Shown here piece by piece: positions 1 to 8,907 of a DNA stretch of 64,000 nucleotides. Under the pieces are notes generated by a model. The model worked only from the letters and a program-made list of their open reading frames with translations. It was not told the origin of the DNA and did no database searches. Source of the DNA: Leptospira meyeri (GTDB taxonomy: Bacteria; Spirochaetota; Leptospiria; Leptospirales; Leptospiraceae); assembly GCF_004368965.1 (NCBI RefSeq), contig NZ_SORO01000001.1, forward strand, positions 744,001 to 808,000, read 5' to 3'. Each line of letters begins with the position of its first letter. Position 1 is the first letter of the stretch. The position numbers and the translations under genes were made by a program.

Positions 1-1
1 C

Positions 2-808
2 CTTGGAATCCAATACCAACCCATCCAAAAGGTATCTTTGGGACTAAGTTACCGAAGAATCTTTGTTATGGGAGGGAATCGACTCTACAACGAAGTGTAT
101 GCGGACTCCACAAGAAGGCCAGGATCTTCCGCAATTGATTTCATCGAAGGAACAGGAGATGGTGCCTCTTCCATAGAAGCAGGGGTGCTCACTCAAAAAC
201 CTAAACTCACAACATCAATCCCCCAAACATCAGAGTTACGATTTGGAGTCGCCTTCTTCCCAACTTCTAGGTTTTTGGCTTCCTTTGATATGATTTACAC
301 AACCGGATACAAATCCAGAAGAAACCAAGATGAAATAAGCGCCTTTGGAAGAAGGGTTACCTATACGATCAACGATACAGAAATTCGTGAATTAACAAGA
401 GCATCCACAACTAACTTCGCTGCGGGAATGGAATACTACATAGCCGACACATTTTCTGTGTTAGCTGGTATTTATACAAACGAACCAAATACCAAACCAA
501 TTTCTTGGACAGAGTCAGCAGTTGATCTTTATCTTCAAAATACTTTCGGGAACCAAGTGCAAATGAATTCTGGAGATGCAAGTGTTATTTATAAAGTAGC
601 TAGGTCAGGAACAAATCCAAGAAACGAATATTCCAGAAACAAAGGTTTGAGTTTGGGTTTTTCTTGGGTAACTTCAAAATCATCAGTATCTGTCACCTAC
701 ATCAGAGAAGTTGGATATGGAAATTCCCGCATTGATCCGAATTCCCTTTCACAATCATTTGAATACAGTGCTCATTCCGTTTACATTATGGTTAGTTCAA
801 GAAATTAA
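2..808 (+). CDS. Outer-membrane beta-barrel protein, 3' fragment
   Basis: The reading frame is open from base 2 across the left edge, so the gene starts outside the window; about 268 C-terminal residues are visible. The protein shows alternating hydrophobic/polar stretches with many aromatic residues (for example SLGLSYRRIF, FGVAFFPTSRF, LGFSWVTSKSSVSVTYIREV), the pattern of membrane beta strands separated by polar loops, and it has no cysteine. The last strand, ending VYIMVSSRN, lacks the classical terminal Phe. It may belong to the FadL/OmpP1 transport barrels, but I cannot assign the family. The signal peptide, if any, lies outside the window. An ATG-like internal start (TTG at 38) is not needed, because the frame continues upstream. 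Confidence 0.6.
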   Translation, partial: LGIQYQPIQKVSLGLSYRRIFVMGGNRLYNEVYADSTRRPGSSAIDFIEGTGDGASSIEAGVLTQKPKLTTSIPQTSELRFGVAFFPTSRFLASFDMIYTTGYKSRRNQDEISAFGRRVTYTINDTEIRELTRASTTNFAAGMEYYIADTFSVLAGIYTNEPNTKPISWTESAVDLYLQNTFGNQVQMNSGDASVIYKVARSGTNPRNEYSRNKGLSLGFSWVTSKSSVSVTYIREVGYGNSRIDPNSLSQSFEYSAHSVYIMVSSRN

Positions 809-855
809 TTTATATTTTACTTGTCCTTATCTGTCCATATCCTATCTTTCTGTAG

Positions 856-3465
856 ATGGGATTGGAACTGACAGACCAAAGACTAATCAATACCATTTTA
901 GAACAGTCGGTCAATGCAATTGTAATTTCCGACTTGGAAGGAAACCTTCAATTTGTAAACCAGGCCTTTCTTTCTCTCTGGGGTTATGACCATGTAGACG
1001 AAATCATCGGAAAAACTGCCCTCACGTTCACTGACGACAAAGAAAAAACAGAACTCATTTTATCCGAAATCCTTACTCAATCCCAATGGAAAGGAGAATT
1101 ACGCGCCAAAAGAAAAGATGGATCTACTTTTGAAATTTCTGTCTCTGCCTATAGTTCCAAAGACAAACAGGGAAATATAACACATTTACTCGCTAGTTTT
1201 TCGGACCAAACCAAAACCAAGGAATTAGAACGTTACGCAAAAGAGAGGGAAATTTATTTTTCACAAATTTTAGATTCTATCTCTGACTTAGTTTTTTGTA
1301 AGGATAAAAATTTTACGGTCACTTATGTAAACCAAGCCTGTGCCGATTTTTACGGCGTCACAAAACAAAACTTAATCGGGATTAATGATGTAGCCTACAA
1401 CGAAAAAGAATACACAAAGGCATATCATCTAGAAGACAAAAAAGTTTTTGAAACAGGTACCACTAGTTATGTAAGAAGAGAACCAAATGTTGGGCAAAAC
1501 GGTATCATAAGAATTCTGGAAACCGTTAAAAACCCCATCCTTGATGCAAAAGGGAACATCAACGAAATTGTCGGTGTATCAAGAGACATTACAGAAACCC
1601 AAGTTTTAGAAGATCGCTTACAGTTAGTTACGGAACTTACATCGGACTATATTTATTCTGCAAAAATCGAAAATGGCGAAGTTGTGGCCGAGTGGAGTTC
1701 TAAAGAACTAAGGACAACCTCTGGTTATTCCATTGAAGAAATTTCCAAATTAGGTGGTTGGTTCAATATCATCATCAAAGAAGACTTAACCAATATTGCA
1801 GAGCGGATGACAAAAATTTTGAAGGGAGAAACTGGTGTGGTAGAATACCGCATTCGCACAAAATCCGGAAAAATCAAATGGTTGCGCGATTACACTCGCC
1901 CCATCAGAGATGAGTCGGGAAAAGTCACTTCAATCATTGGAGCAGCAAAGGACATCACTTCAGAAAAAGAAACAGAATTAAAATACTTAGTCAGTAGCCA
2001 AAGATACCAAGCCGCAATGGAATCTGCATTGGAAGCCATTTACTTTTTAGAAACTTTAAAAAACAAAGAAGGTGAGATTATTGATTTTATCATTTCCGAT
2101 GTGAATCAAAAAGCGGAAGAACAAGTGGGAATGAAAAAAGAAGAACTGATTGGCAAGGGAATTTGCCAACTATTTCCAGTAAACCGAGAGAATGGATTCT
2201 TTGAAGATTATATAAAAGTAGTCAAAACAAAAATACCAATGGAACAAGAATTCCAGATTCCAGGAAACTATGCTGCACCAGGATATTATTTTCACCAGGT
2301 GATTCCAACGAATGACGGTATTGTGATACAAACGAGAGATATCTCTGATCGGAAAAGGATGGAAGAATTACTACTTCGGACCAATCGCCTTGCCAAAGTA
2401 GGAAGTTTTGATTATGATTTAACCAATAAACAGATACAACTCTCAAAAGTTGCCACCGAGATTTTAGTCCAAACTTCGAATCATTTGCATCAAGTAGATT
2501 TAAGTTTTTTTGGAACAAAAGAATTTAAAAAAATTTTAAAACAAAAAGAAATTCATTGTATCAAAACAAAGGAAACCTTCGATTTAGAATGTTTAGTTGA
2601 AGCAGGATCGGGAAATGAATTTTGGATTCGTATCATTGCTACTCCAAAATTTATCGAGGACAATTGTATTGGATTTTATGGAGCCATCCAAAACATCCAG
2701 GATCAAAAATTGATCCAAAACTCACTTTTTGAAAAGGAGAACCTTCTTCTAACTAAAAACCGAGAACTTGAATCCCTAGTCCAAATTACAAAAAAACAAA
2801 ACGAAAGATTAAAAGAATATACTTATATTACATCACATAACTTACGTGCTCCGATCGCTAATCTTATCAGTTTAACAGAAATGTTGAAGGAAAATCCTGC
2901 CAACCCAGAATTACTTGGATTTATCGAATCCTCATCATACCAATTGGATCAAATCATAAGAAATCTCAATGAACTTTTGAATATTGAAAGGGATACAAAA
3001 GAACTTCCTAAATCAAAAATTTTAATCAAAGAAAGTATCGATGCACAAGTTTTTCTCTTAAAAAATGGAGCCAACAGAGAAATCGAAATTACAAACCAAG
3101 TTCCAGAAGAAATCCAACTTCTTGGATTCCAAGCATATTTTGATAGTATCGTGAATAACATTCTCACCAACGCAATCAAATACGCAGACCCAAAAAAAGT
3201 TTGTAAAATAAGAATTTCTTTAAAAGAGACAAAAGAATTTTTAAGAATTGGAATTAATGACAATGGTCCTGGAATTGATATGATAAGACATGGTCAAAAA
3301 ATATTCAAAATGAACTTTCGATTGCGCCAAGACATAGAAGGAAAAGGAATGGGCCTCTTCCTCTCCAAACATCAAATTGAAGCTATGAATGGATCCATTG
3401 AATTAGAAAGTGAACTTGGAAATGGTTCAACTTTCTATCTCAATTTTCCAAAAACACAAATTTAA
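856..3465 (+). CDS. Multi-PAS sensor histidine kinase
   Basis: An 869-residue soluble kinase with no membrane segment. It has about five PAS/PAC modules in tandem (roughly residues 5-120, 130-250, 255-375, 385-500 and 510-620), each ending in typical PAC text such as GVSRDIT and GAAKDIT. A coiled-coil linker follows, then a HisKA-like dimerisation helix with the phospho-acceptor His661 in SHNLRAPIANL. The HATPase domain has an N box (NNILTNAIKYA), a G1 box (DNGPGID) and a G2 box (GKGMGLFL). There is no receiver domain, so a separate response regulator is implied; none is adjacent. It probably senses a cytoplasmic redox or small-molecule cue. It converges tail-to-tail with the patatin gene with one base between the stops. 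Confidence 0.93.
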   Translation: MGLELTDQRLINTILEQSVNAIVISDLEGNLQFVNQAFLSLWGYDHVDEIIGKTALTFTDDKEKTELILSEILTQSQWKGELRAKRKDGSTFEISVSAYSSKDKQGNITHLLASFSDQTKTKELERYAKEREIYFSQILDSISDLVFCKDKNFTVTYVNQACADFYGVTKQNLIGINDVAYNEKEYTKAYHLEDKKVFETGTTSYVRREPNVGQNGIIRILETVKNPILDAKGNINEIVGVSRDITETQVLEDRLQLVTELTSDYIYSAKIENGEVVAEWSSKELRTTSGYSIEEISKLGGWFNIIIKEDLTNIAERMTKILKGETGVVEYRIRTKSGKIKWLRDYTRPIRDESGKVTSIIGAAKDITSEKETELKYLVSSQRYQAAMESALEAIYFLETLKNKEGEIIDFIISDVNQKAEEQVGMKKEELIGKGICQLFPVNRENGFFEDYIKVVKTKIPMEQEFQIPGNYAAPGYYFHQVIPTNDGIVIQTRDISDRKRMEELLLRTNRLAKVGSFDYDLTNKQIQLSKVATEILVQTSNHLHQVDLSFFGTKEFKKILKQKEIHCIKTKETFDLECLVEAGSGNEFWIRIIATPKFIEDNCIGFYGAIQNIQDQKLIQNSLFEKENLLLTKNRELESLVQITKKQNERLKEYTYITSHNLRAPIANLISLTEMLKENPANPELLGFIESSSYQLDQIIRNLNELLNIERDTKELPKSKILIKESIDAQVFLLKNGANREIEITNQVPEEIQLLGFQAYFDSIVNNILTNAIKYADPKKVCKIRISLKETKEFLRIGINDNGPGIDMIRHGQKIFKMNFRLRQDIEGKGMGLFLSKHQIEAMNGSIELESELGNGSTFYLNFPKTQI

Positions 3466-3466
3466 A

Positions 3467-4357
3467 TTAAGATTTTTTCGTAAAAAAATCTTTTGCATCA
3501 TCGTATCCTTGTTTTAATAAAAGTTCCGCCTGGTCTTTTTTGAAATTCAAAATACTCACCAAACCTAACATTTGTTTTGGTGCTATTACCGAAATTTTTG
3601 CATTTTTAAATTCTGTTCGCAAACCCAGTAAAAAATTTTCGATAGGTGTAAGTCCCTTCATCACTGCCTTTCTATATTCTAAACCTTGTTCGACACTTCG
3701 GTAAGAGCCAAGAAGATACAATTCAAATAATCTTTCTATTGCTTCGTCTTTTGTTTTTGGCGCATCCATCACTCGCATGCCACCAACTGGGGAGAGTAAA
3801 ACCACTACGATTTCTGAAGCTTCATGTGTGAGAGCAGGAAGAATGGGAGTATTTGCCATTACTCCCCCATCCCAATAAGGTTCTCCATCAATGATCTGCC
3901 ATGGAAAAATCATTGGAATGGCAGAGGAAGCAAGTATGTGTTCGATTTGCAAATTGGGATTTTCAAAAAACTTCAACTCTGAACTAAGAATATTTACCGC
4001 AGAAATAATTACTTTTGTTTTGGATTCATTCAGTTTTGCAAAATCTAAATTTTCATGAATGAATTTTTTCAGAGGATAGGTTTCCACAAGTGGATAATAT
4101 TTTTTTCGGAAAAGACCTTTTAACATATTCCAAATCGAATAACGCATGATATTTTTTTGATTGAGCCTAAGCCATAATTCGGACAATCGGCTGGAATTCA
4201 TTCCAGAACCAATGGCACAGGCGTTGATAGCTCCCACAGAAGTGCCACAAATGATATCTGGTTTCCAGTGAATTTCTTCTAAATATCGCAATACACCTGC
4301 TTGATACGCACCTCTGGCCCCTCCCCCAGACAATACGAGTGCTCTTTTTTTTCCCAT
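3467..4357 (-). CDS. Patatin-like phospholipase
   Basis: A 296-residue patatin-fold acyl hydrolase, expected to cleave phospholipid or lysophospholipid esters. The oxyanion-hole motif is GGGARGAY (residues 11-18). The nucleophile Ser40 sits in GTSVG, and the dyad Asp163 in DGG (YWDGGVMANTP). There is no signal peptide or membrane helix, so it is probably cytoplasmic or peripheral, like the RssA/YlbK bacterial group. The ATG at 4357 lies one base after the stop of the upstream NlpC/P60 gene, so translational coupling is likely. It is the last gene of a three-gene minus-strand run that starts with a second, larger patatin. Confidence 0.92.
   Translation of the reverse strand: MGKKRALVLSGGGARGAYQAGVLRYLEEIHWKPDIICGTSVGAINACAIGSGMNSSRLSELWLRLNQKNIMRYSIWNMLKGLFRKKYYPLVETYPLKKFIHENLDFAKLNESKTKVIISAVNILSSELKFFENPNLQIEHILASSAIPMIFPWQIIDGEPYWDGGVMANTPILPALTHEASEIVVVLLSPVGGMRVMDAPKTKDEAIERLFELYLLGSYRSVEQGLEYRKAVMKGLTPIENFLLGLRTEFKNAKISVIAPKQMLGLVSILNFKKDQAELLLKQGYDDAKDFFTKKS
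3470..3494 (+). terminator. Terminator-like hairpin inside the convergent gene end
   Basis: A nine-base-pair stem AGATTTTTT / AAAAAATCT with a four-base loop, followed by TTTT, lies just after the kinase stop. It occupies the last codons of the convergent patatin gene, so the same bases encode that protein's C-terminus. The stem is A/T-rich and therefore weak. Confidence 0.4.
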
Positions 4358-4358
4358 C

Positions 4359-5609
4359 CTATTTTCCTACCGTAAAAATATCTCGACCTGTCACGTATCT
4401 TTCCTTCCACCATTTTTCATTTAAGGATTGAACCACCACACCCCGACTAGTCGAGGCATGAATAAAATTATCATTTTCCAACACCATTCCCACATGAGTA
4501 ATTTTACTTGTATTAGGTGATGCGGAGAAAAAGACTAAATTCCCAATTTGTTGTCTCTCTCTTGTGACAGATTTTCCAATCTGCGCTTGGTCTCTTGCGG
4601 ATCGTGGGATCATCTTCTCGTTCATTCCAATTTTTGGATCGGTAAGAATCGATTTTGTCAATCCAGAACAGTCCACTCCTCTCCTCGAATATCCACCGTA
4701 AAGATAAGGAGTTCCAATCCACTGCCGACCCACTGGATCCACTAACTTACGTTTATCCCTATCCCCGCTACTAACCGAAGGAGGAGAAGCTGTTTGTTCT
4801 TCTAAAAAAATAAGATTTGGATCAAGTTTTGGACGTTCTTTTGTTACCCATTCTCCTTGTTCATTCCAGATTATCTCTGTTCGTCTTTCTGAGGTTTGGA
4901 AGTTTTCTTTAGGCGTCTGTTTAGTACTTAATTGAATGGTATCTGTTTTGATGGTCTCCCAGTGTTTTTCATCAATCTTACCTGAAGAAGCAGAATACCA
5001 GTCTTTGAAAAACTTTGTTTTTTTCTCATCACTTAAATTTTCAAATTGTTTAGGTAGAATTGTTTCCAAAGTTTTTAGAGTGAGAAAAGAATTTGATTCT
5101 TTTTTTTGTGATAAGACAACTAAACGTCCAACCACAAGAACGGAGGCACCACTCCATTGTTTGACTTTCGCAAGCCTTAAGATTTCCAAAATTGTATCAT
5201 CCGAAACTTTGGAAAGAACCATCTCCTTAAAAAATTTTCCCAAGTAAGGAATGTCTTTTTTGTTTGGTTTGGCTGTGATAAAATAAGGAATCAACTCTTC
5301 TGTTTCTTCCCAAGTTAATCCATAATCCTTTAGAATAACAAACCTTTCGACTTCTTCTGCAAATTCCGAAGCAGGCATAGACTCAAATGCTGCCCAAACA
5401 CGTAAGGATTTTACAATTTCTTTAATGGAAGGTTCATTGGCACGGTCCCCCAAACGTTTGCGAATTTCACTGCGAATCAAAAGAGCTTCTTGTTTATTGT
5501 AAACAGATTCCACCAGGGAATCTAAGTTTTGGGCCCAAAGGGAAGTTTGCTGTCCAAAAGTGAAAAAACAAAGTAAAAAAATCAAAAGAACGAAACGATA
5601 CAAAGACAT
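4359..5609 (-). CDS. Secreted NlpC/P60 peptidoglycan hydrolase
   Basis: A 416-residue protein with a hydrophobic N-terminal signal (residues about 4-25, ending near SLWAQ). A long helical region with no family I recognise follows, and then a C-terminal NlpC/P60 papain-like domain (about 295-416). The catalytic Cys314 is in GVDCSGL, His372 in THVGMV, and the third polar residue is His384 in FIHAS. These enzymes cut D-Glu-DAP type bonds in cell-wall peptides. It lies 15 bases after the cNMP-binding patatin and one base before the smaller patatin, which points to a joint envelope or lipid function. Confidence 0.9.
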   Translation of the reverse strand: MSLYRFVLLIFLLCFFTFGQQTSLWAQNLDSLVESVYNKQEALLIRSEIRKRLGDRANEPSIKEIVKSLRVWAAFESMPASEFAEEVERFVILKDYGLTWEETEELIPYFITAKPNKKDIPYLGKFFKEMVLSKVSDDTILEILRLAKVKQWSGASVLVVGRLVVLSQKKESNSFLTLKTLETILPKQFENLSDEKKTKFFKDWYSASSGKIDEKHWETIKTDTIQLSTKQTPKENFQTSERRTEIIWNEQGEWVTKERPKLDPNLIFLEEQTASPPSVSSGDRDKRKLVDPVGRQWIGTPYLYGGYSRRGVDCSGLTKSILTDPKIGMNEKMIPRSARDQAQIGKSVTRERQQIGNLVFFSASPNTSKITHVGMVLENDNFIHASTSRGVVVQSLNEKWWKERYVTGRDIFTVGK

Positions 5610-5624
5610 ACTTTGTATGATAAC

Positions 5625-7535
5625 CTAAAGGTTTGGTTGTAAAGTAGGATTTATAAATTTCTCCCGATTACGAATGATTTTATCAATAGAAGAAACATAT
5701 CCCAGTTCAATGAGTCGTTCATAGGCAAACCAATCCAAAAGCCCAAAGTTATTTGTCGGAATTTGCAAAAACAAATCCGATATCTTTTCTGTTTGTCGAA
5801 TCCGATCTCGACTCGAAGCAAGAATCGATCGAATGATAATGTCTCCAATCGGAGGAAACTTTGGTCTTAGAATTTCATTAAAGTTGATTAAATTAGTCAT
5901 TTGGATCAGAGGATTTGTCATCACTCCAGGATTCGTTTTATCAAAATAAGAAGATAACTCCCGGTCTTGGTCAGGGTAAATATCACCAAAAACATCAACA
6001 GAAATAATCTTTCCGACACCTCGTTCCTTTAGTGCAATTCCCGGGACGTTATCAAGAACTCCCCCATCTACATAAACAACACCCTCATCGATAAACGGTG
6101 GGACCACACCAGGTATAGAAGTACTCGCGCGAATTGCCTTCCATAAATCTCCTTTGTCAAAAACGTGAATTTCTGAATGCGATAAATCCGTTGCGATGGC
6201 AAAATACGGAATCCATAAATCTTCGATTTTGATAGATCCAAAAAATTGCCGAATTGCTTCCGTATATTTTTTACCTGTGGTAAGTGATAAAATAGGAACA
6301 GTATATTCATTTAACAAGTCTTTGGAGATCCAAAATGCCTTTGCTTTTTCTTCACTCCCTTTACTTGTTTCACCCATTGCAATGAGAGCAGAAAAAATAG
6401 CTCCAGCACTGGTCCCTGAAACCATATCGATAGGAGTTTTGTTTTCTTCTAAGGCTCGCAAAACACCTAAATGGGCAAACCCTTTGGCACCACCACCACC
6501 CAATGCTAAGCCAATCGATTTTCCAAGTAATCCCCTTCCCAATCTTTCCCAAGTATCCAGACGATCAAAATGTACATGATAGTGACGATGGAACTTTCTT
6601 TTTTGTAAATGTTTGATGGTACCCGGAACCACATCCACAGCGTTAGGCTGTAGAAGAACTAGTATTTGGTTCCTTTCCTTTATTTGTTTTTTATCGAGTA
6701 GAGATTCTAACAGAATGCAGTTGGGATCTGCCGTAGCCTCTTTGATGAATAAAATGGAATCAGATTGGCGGAGTGCTCTTTCTGACCAAGTAGTGAATTC
6801 TTTTTTATCTTCCAAAAGATAAAAAACAAAATCATATTCTGATTCCATTTGAGCAAAAAAACGAATGATCCATGGTTCTCTATCTTTTTCATCTAATGAC
6901 TGCAATTCGCTTGTTCGATCTAAAAAAACCGCTTCATCCACGACACAAAAAGAGCCATACCGAAGGAATACGAGGCCAATTTTATGAATGATTTCATCAA
7001 CCGAATTTTTAGGAAGAGCCGTTAAAATAGAAAAGGTTCGAGATAGCGGAACAAATTCCTGATTCTCTTTTTTGGCATTCGCCAAACGTTCGGCTATGAT
7101 TTTAGTAATTTGCAAAAGGCTCTCTGGATATTTGAGTAAGATAGACAAAGCGATATCTCTTGGAACTCGAAGGAGTTCGGAGTCTCGAATTGCCTTCACT
7201 GTTGCAGACCTTTTTTCTCCAGTGAACAGACTCAGCTCTCCAATGATGTCAAGTCGTTTGAATTCACCTACATCTCGAATGGACCCGTCAGCACCTCGTT
7301 TTTCAAAACGAAGTTTGCCAGCTGCCAAAATGTATAAATCATTACCTACTGAGTTTTCTTCGAATAAGATCTCCCCCCCTACTAAAAATTCCCGAATGGT
7401 ATGATCCTTCATTTCTCGAAGAACTGTATGCGGTAAATTTTTAAATAGGTCTGCCAAAGTGAGATACTGTGCCAGAGTTGGATTTTTTGATAACCGAATT
7501 CGTTTCACCTCATTGGTTTTACTAGATGGATACAA
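5625..7535 (-). CDS. Cyclic-nucleotide-binding patatin (NTE-type phospholipase)
   Basis: A 636-residue protein. An N-terminal CRP-like cyclic-nucleotide-binding domain (about residues 25-150; GELSLFTGEKRSATVKA resembles the phosphate-binding cassette) is followed by a linker domain. The C-terminal patatin domain has GGGGAKGFAHLG, the nucleophile Ser376 in GTSAG and Asp490 in DGG. The architecture matches the bacterial relatives of neuropathy target esterase, which hydrolyse lysophospholipids. The start is TTG at 7535: an AAGGAGG Shine-Dalgarno sits eight bases before it and no ATG is near. Whether the N-terminal domain still binds cAMP or cGMP cannot be judged; the cassette Arg is present, but Glu/Arg spacing should be checked. 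Confidence 0.92.
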   Translation of the reverse strand: MYPSSKTNEVKRIRLSKNPTLAQYLTLADLFKNLPHTVLREMKDHTIREFLVGGEILFEENSVGNDLYILAAGKLRFEKRGADGSIRDVGEFKRLDIIGELSLFTGEKRSATVKAIRDSELLRVPRDIALSILLKYPESLLQITKIIAERLANAKKENQEFVPLSRTFSILTALPKNSVDEIIHKIGLVFLRYGSFCVVDEAVFLDRTSELQSLDEKDREPWIIRFFAQMESEYDFVFYLLEDKKEFTTWSERALRQSDSILFIKEATADPNCILLESLLDKKQIKERNQILVLLQPNAVDVVPGTIKHLQKRKFHRHYHVHFDRLDTWERLGRGLLGKSIGLALGGGGAKGFAHLGVLRALEENKTPIDMVSGTSAGAIFSALIAMGETSKGSEEKAKAFWISKDLLNEYTVPILSLTTGKKYTEAIRQFFGSIKIEDLWIPYFAIATDLSHSEIHVFDKGDLWKAIRASTSIPGVVPPFIDEGVVYVDGGVLDNVPGIALKERGVGKIISVDVFGDIYPDQDRELSSYFDKTNPGVMTNPLIQMTNLINFNEILRPKFPPIGDIIIRSILASSRDRIRQTEKISDLFLQIPTNNFGLLDWFAYERLIELGYVSSIDKIIRNREKFINPTLQPNL

Positions 7536-7673
7536 AAATTCAACCTCCTTTTCTTTGTAAAACCAGGCGAGTGAGAACCTCTATCCCTCGCTAGTCCCTT
7601 GTTCAGGGAAAGAAAACAAAAGAGTTGTCGCCAGAGAGATGGATTCCTAGAATTTGGAAGCGGAACCGATACG

Positions 7674-8273
7674 ATGATTGCAAGTTTACGTGGGAAATTA
7701 ATTCAATTAGAAATGGATCACCTGGTCCTTGATGTTGCTGGTGTCGGATATGAAATCCATATTCCCTTTCCTTTACATTTAGAATGTAAGGACAAAATGA
7801 AGGAGGAGATTTTTTTACATATCTTTCATTCCATCACTGACAGAGGGGAACGTCTTTTTGGATTTTCTACAAGAAAGGACAGAGAACTTTTCCAACTCAT
7901 CAAATCTCTCCATGGAATTGGAGAACTAACTGCCTTAAAAATTTTATCTTTTTTTCAAGCGGACGATTTGTACAAAATAGCGAAAGAAGACGATAGGAAA
8001 ACTTTGGAAAAAATTCCCAAAGTGAAAGGAAAAACCTCAGAAAAAATTCTTTTCGAAATCAAACAAAACTTAAAAAAACTAGAAATCTTTTTAAGTGATG
8101 AATCCGCAAAAACAGATACGGAAGACAGAGAAACAGATTTGGCAACCCTGGCACTCATCCAACTCGGTTTTGATGAAAAAACGGCCACAAAACAAGTGTC
8201 TGATGCTAAAAAACTAAACCCATTGGCTACTGCATCGGAGATAGTCAAACAAGTGATTACAGGGACCAGGTAA
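7674..8273 (+). CDS. ruvA: Holliday junction DNA helicase subunit RuvA
   Basis: A 199-residue protein with the three RuvA domains. The N-terminal OB fold is MIASLRGKLIQ...GVGYEIHIP. The tandem helix-hairpin-helix region contains LHGIGELTALKILSFF and IPKVKGKTSEKILFEIK. The short C-terminal UBA-like domain (about 150-199, LALIQLGFDEKTA) contacts RuvB. RuvA tetramers hold Holliday junctions for RuvB-driven branch migration. The frame is open from 7599, but the ATG at 7674 gives the conserved N-terminus and has GGAAG-like bases upstream. No ruvB or ruvC is adjacent. It converges with the lipoprotein gene at 8275. Confidence 0.95.
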   Translation: MIASLRGKLIQLEMDHLVLDVAGVGYEIHIPFPLHLECKDKMKEEIFLHIFHSITDRGERLFGFSTRKDRELFQLIKSLHGIGELTALKILSFFQADDLYKIAKEDDRKTLEKIPKVKGKTSEKILFEIKQNLKKLEIFLSDESAKTDTEDRETDLATLALIQLGFDEKTATKQVSDAKKLNPLATASEIVKQVITGTR

Positions 8274-8274
8274 A

Positions 8275-8907
8275 TCAAAACATACGAAGGAGATACCAAC
8301 GTCCCGCTATTTTGATGAAACTTGGATTAATTAAATACCGCTCAAGTTTTGGATTTTCTTCAAAGCGAAATTTAACCTCCACCTCTTCACTAGAACCTAC
8401 ATAAATATCAACTGTCACTTGTTTGGCTAAAGAAAATACATCCCGAACAGTTAAATTTCCGAAACTTCCCTTTTTTTTATCCAACTTCTCTGAGTCAAAA
8501 TAATATACCTGGAAGTATCCATCAGGATCGATTAAATCATTTTTCACTTCCTCGATCGTCCAATAACCTTTGGCATCGACATACAAACCTTTGGCGGGAT
8601 GAATGAGTGAGGTGAGGTTTTGAAATTTCCGTTCGCAGAGATCTGAAAGTAAAATTTTTAATTCAGAAAGAATGAAAGTTTGGTCAAATTTGGAAAACGA
8701 AGATCCATAAACCTTTCCTAACACCATAGGAATGGGGCAAAGTAGTGCTTTCTTTTCTGGATTTGTAGAAGAATTTAGATCTCTAGTTTCGTTTGTAGAT
8801 AGGAGTTTGCCATCACTCAATTCAGAATCACTTCTTTCGATTTGGCAATGGTGTAAAACCACTAAGAAAAAAACAAAAAAACAAATTCTTATTTTTTGAA
8901 ATCCCAT
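8275..8907 (-). CDS. Hypothetical lipoprotein
   Basis: 210 residues. A basic start and hydrophobic stretch (IRICFFVFFLVVLHHC) end in a probable lipobox LHHC with lipidated Cys21. The mature part is soluble, with an alpha/beta look and a terminal strand-rich section (FIKIAGRWYLLRMF) that resembles NTF2-like or DUF4878-type lipoproteins, but I cannot assign a family. Its ATG overlaps the stop of the upstream TPR gene (TAATG arrangement), so the two are probably translated together and may act together at the membrane. Confidence 0.75.
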   Translation of the reverse strand: MGFQKIRICFFVFFLVVLHHCQIERSDSELSDGKLLSTNETRDLNSSTNPEKKALLCPIPMVLGKVYGSSFSKFDQTFILSELKILLSDLCERKFQNLTSLIHPAKGLYVDAKGYWTIEEVKNDLIDPDGYFQVYYFDSEKLDKKKGSFGNLTVRDVFSLAKQVTVDIYVGSSEEVEVKFRFEENPKLERYLINPSFIKIAGRWYLLRMF

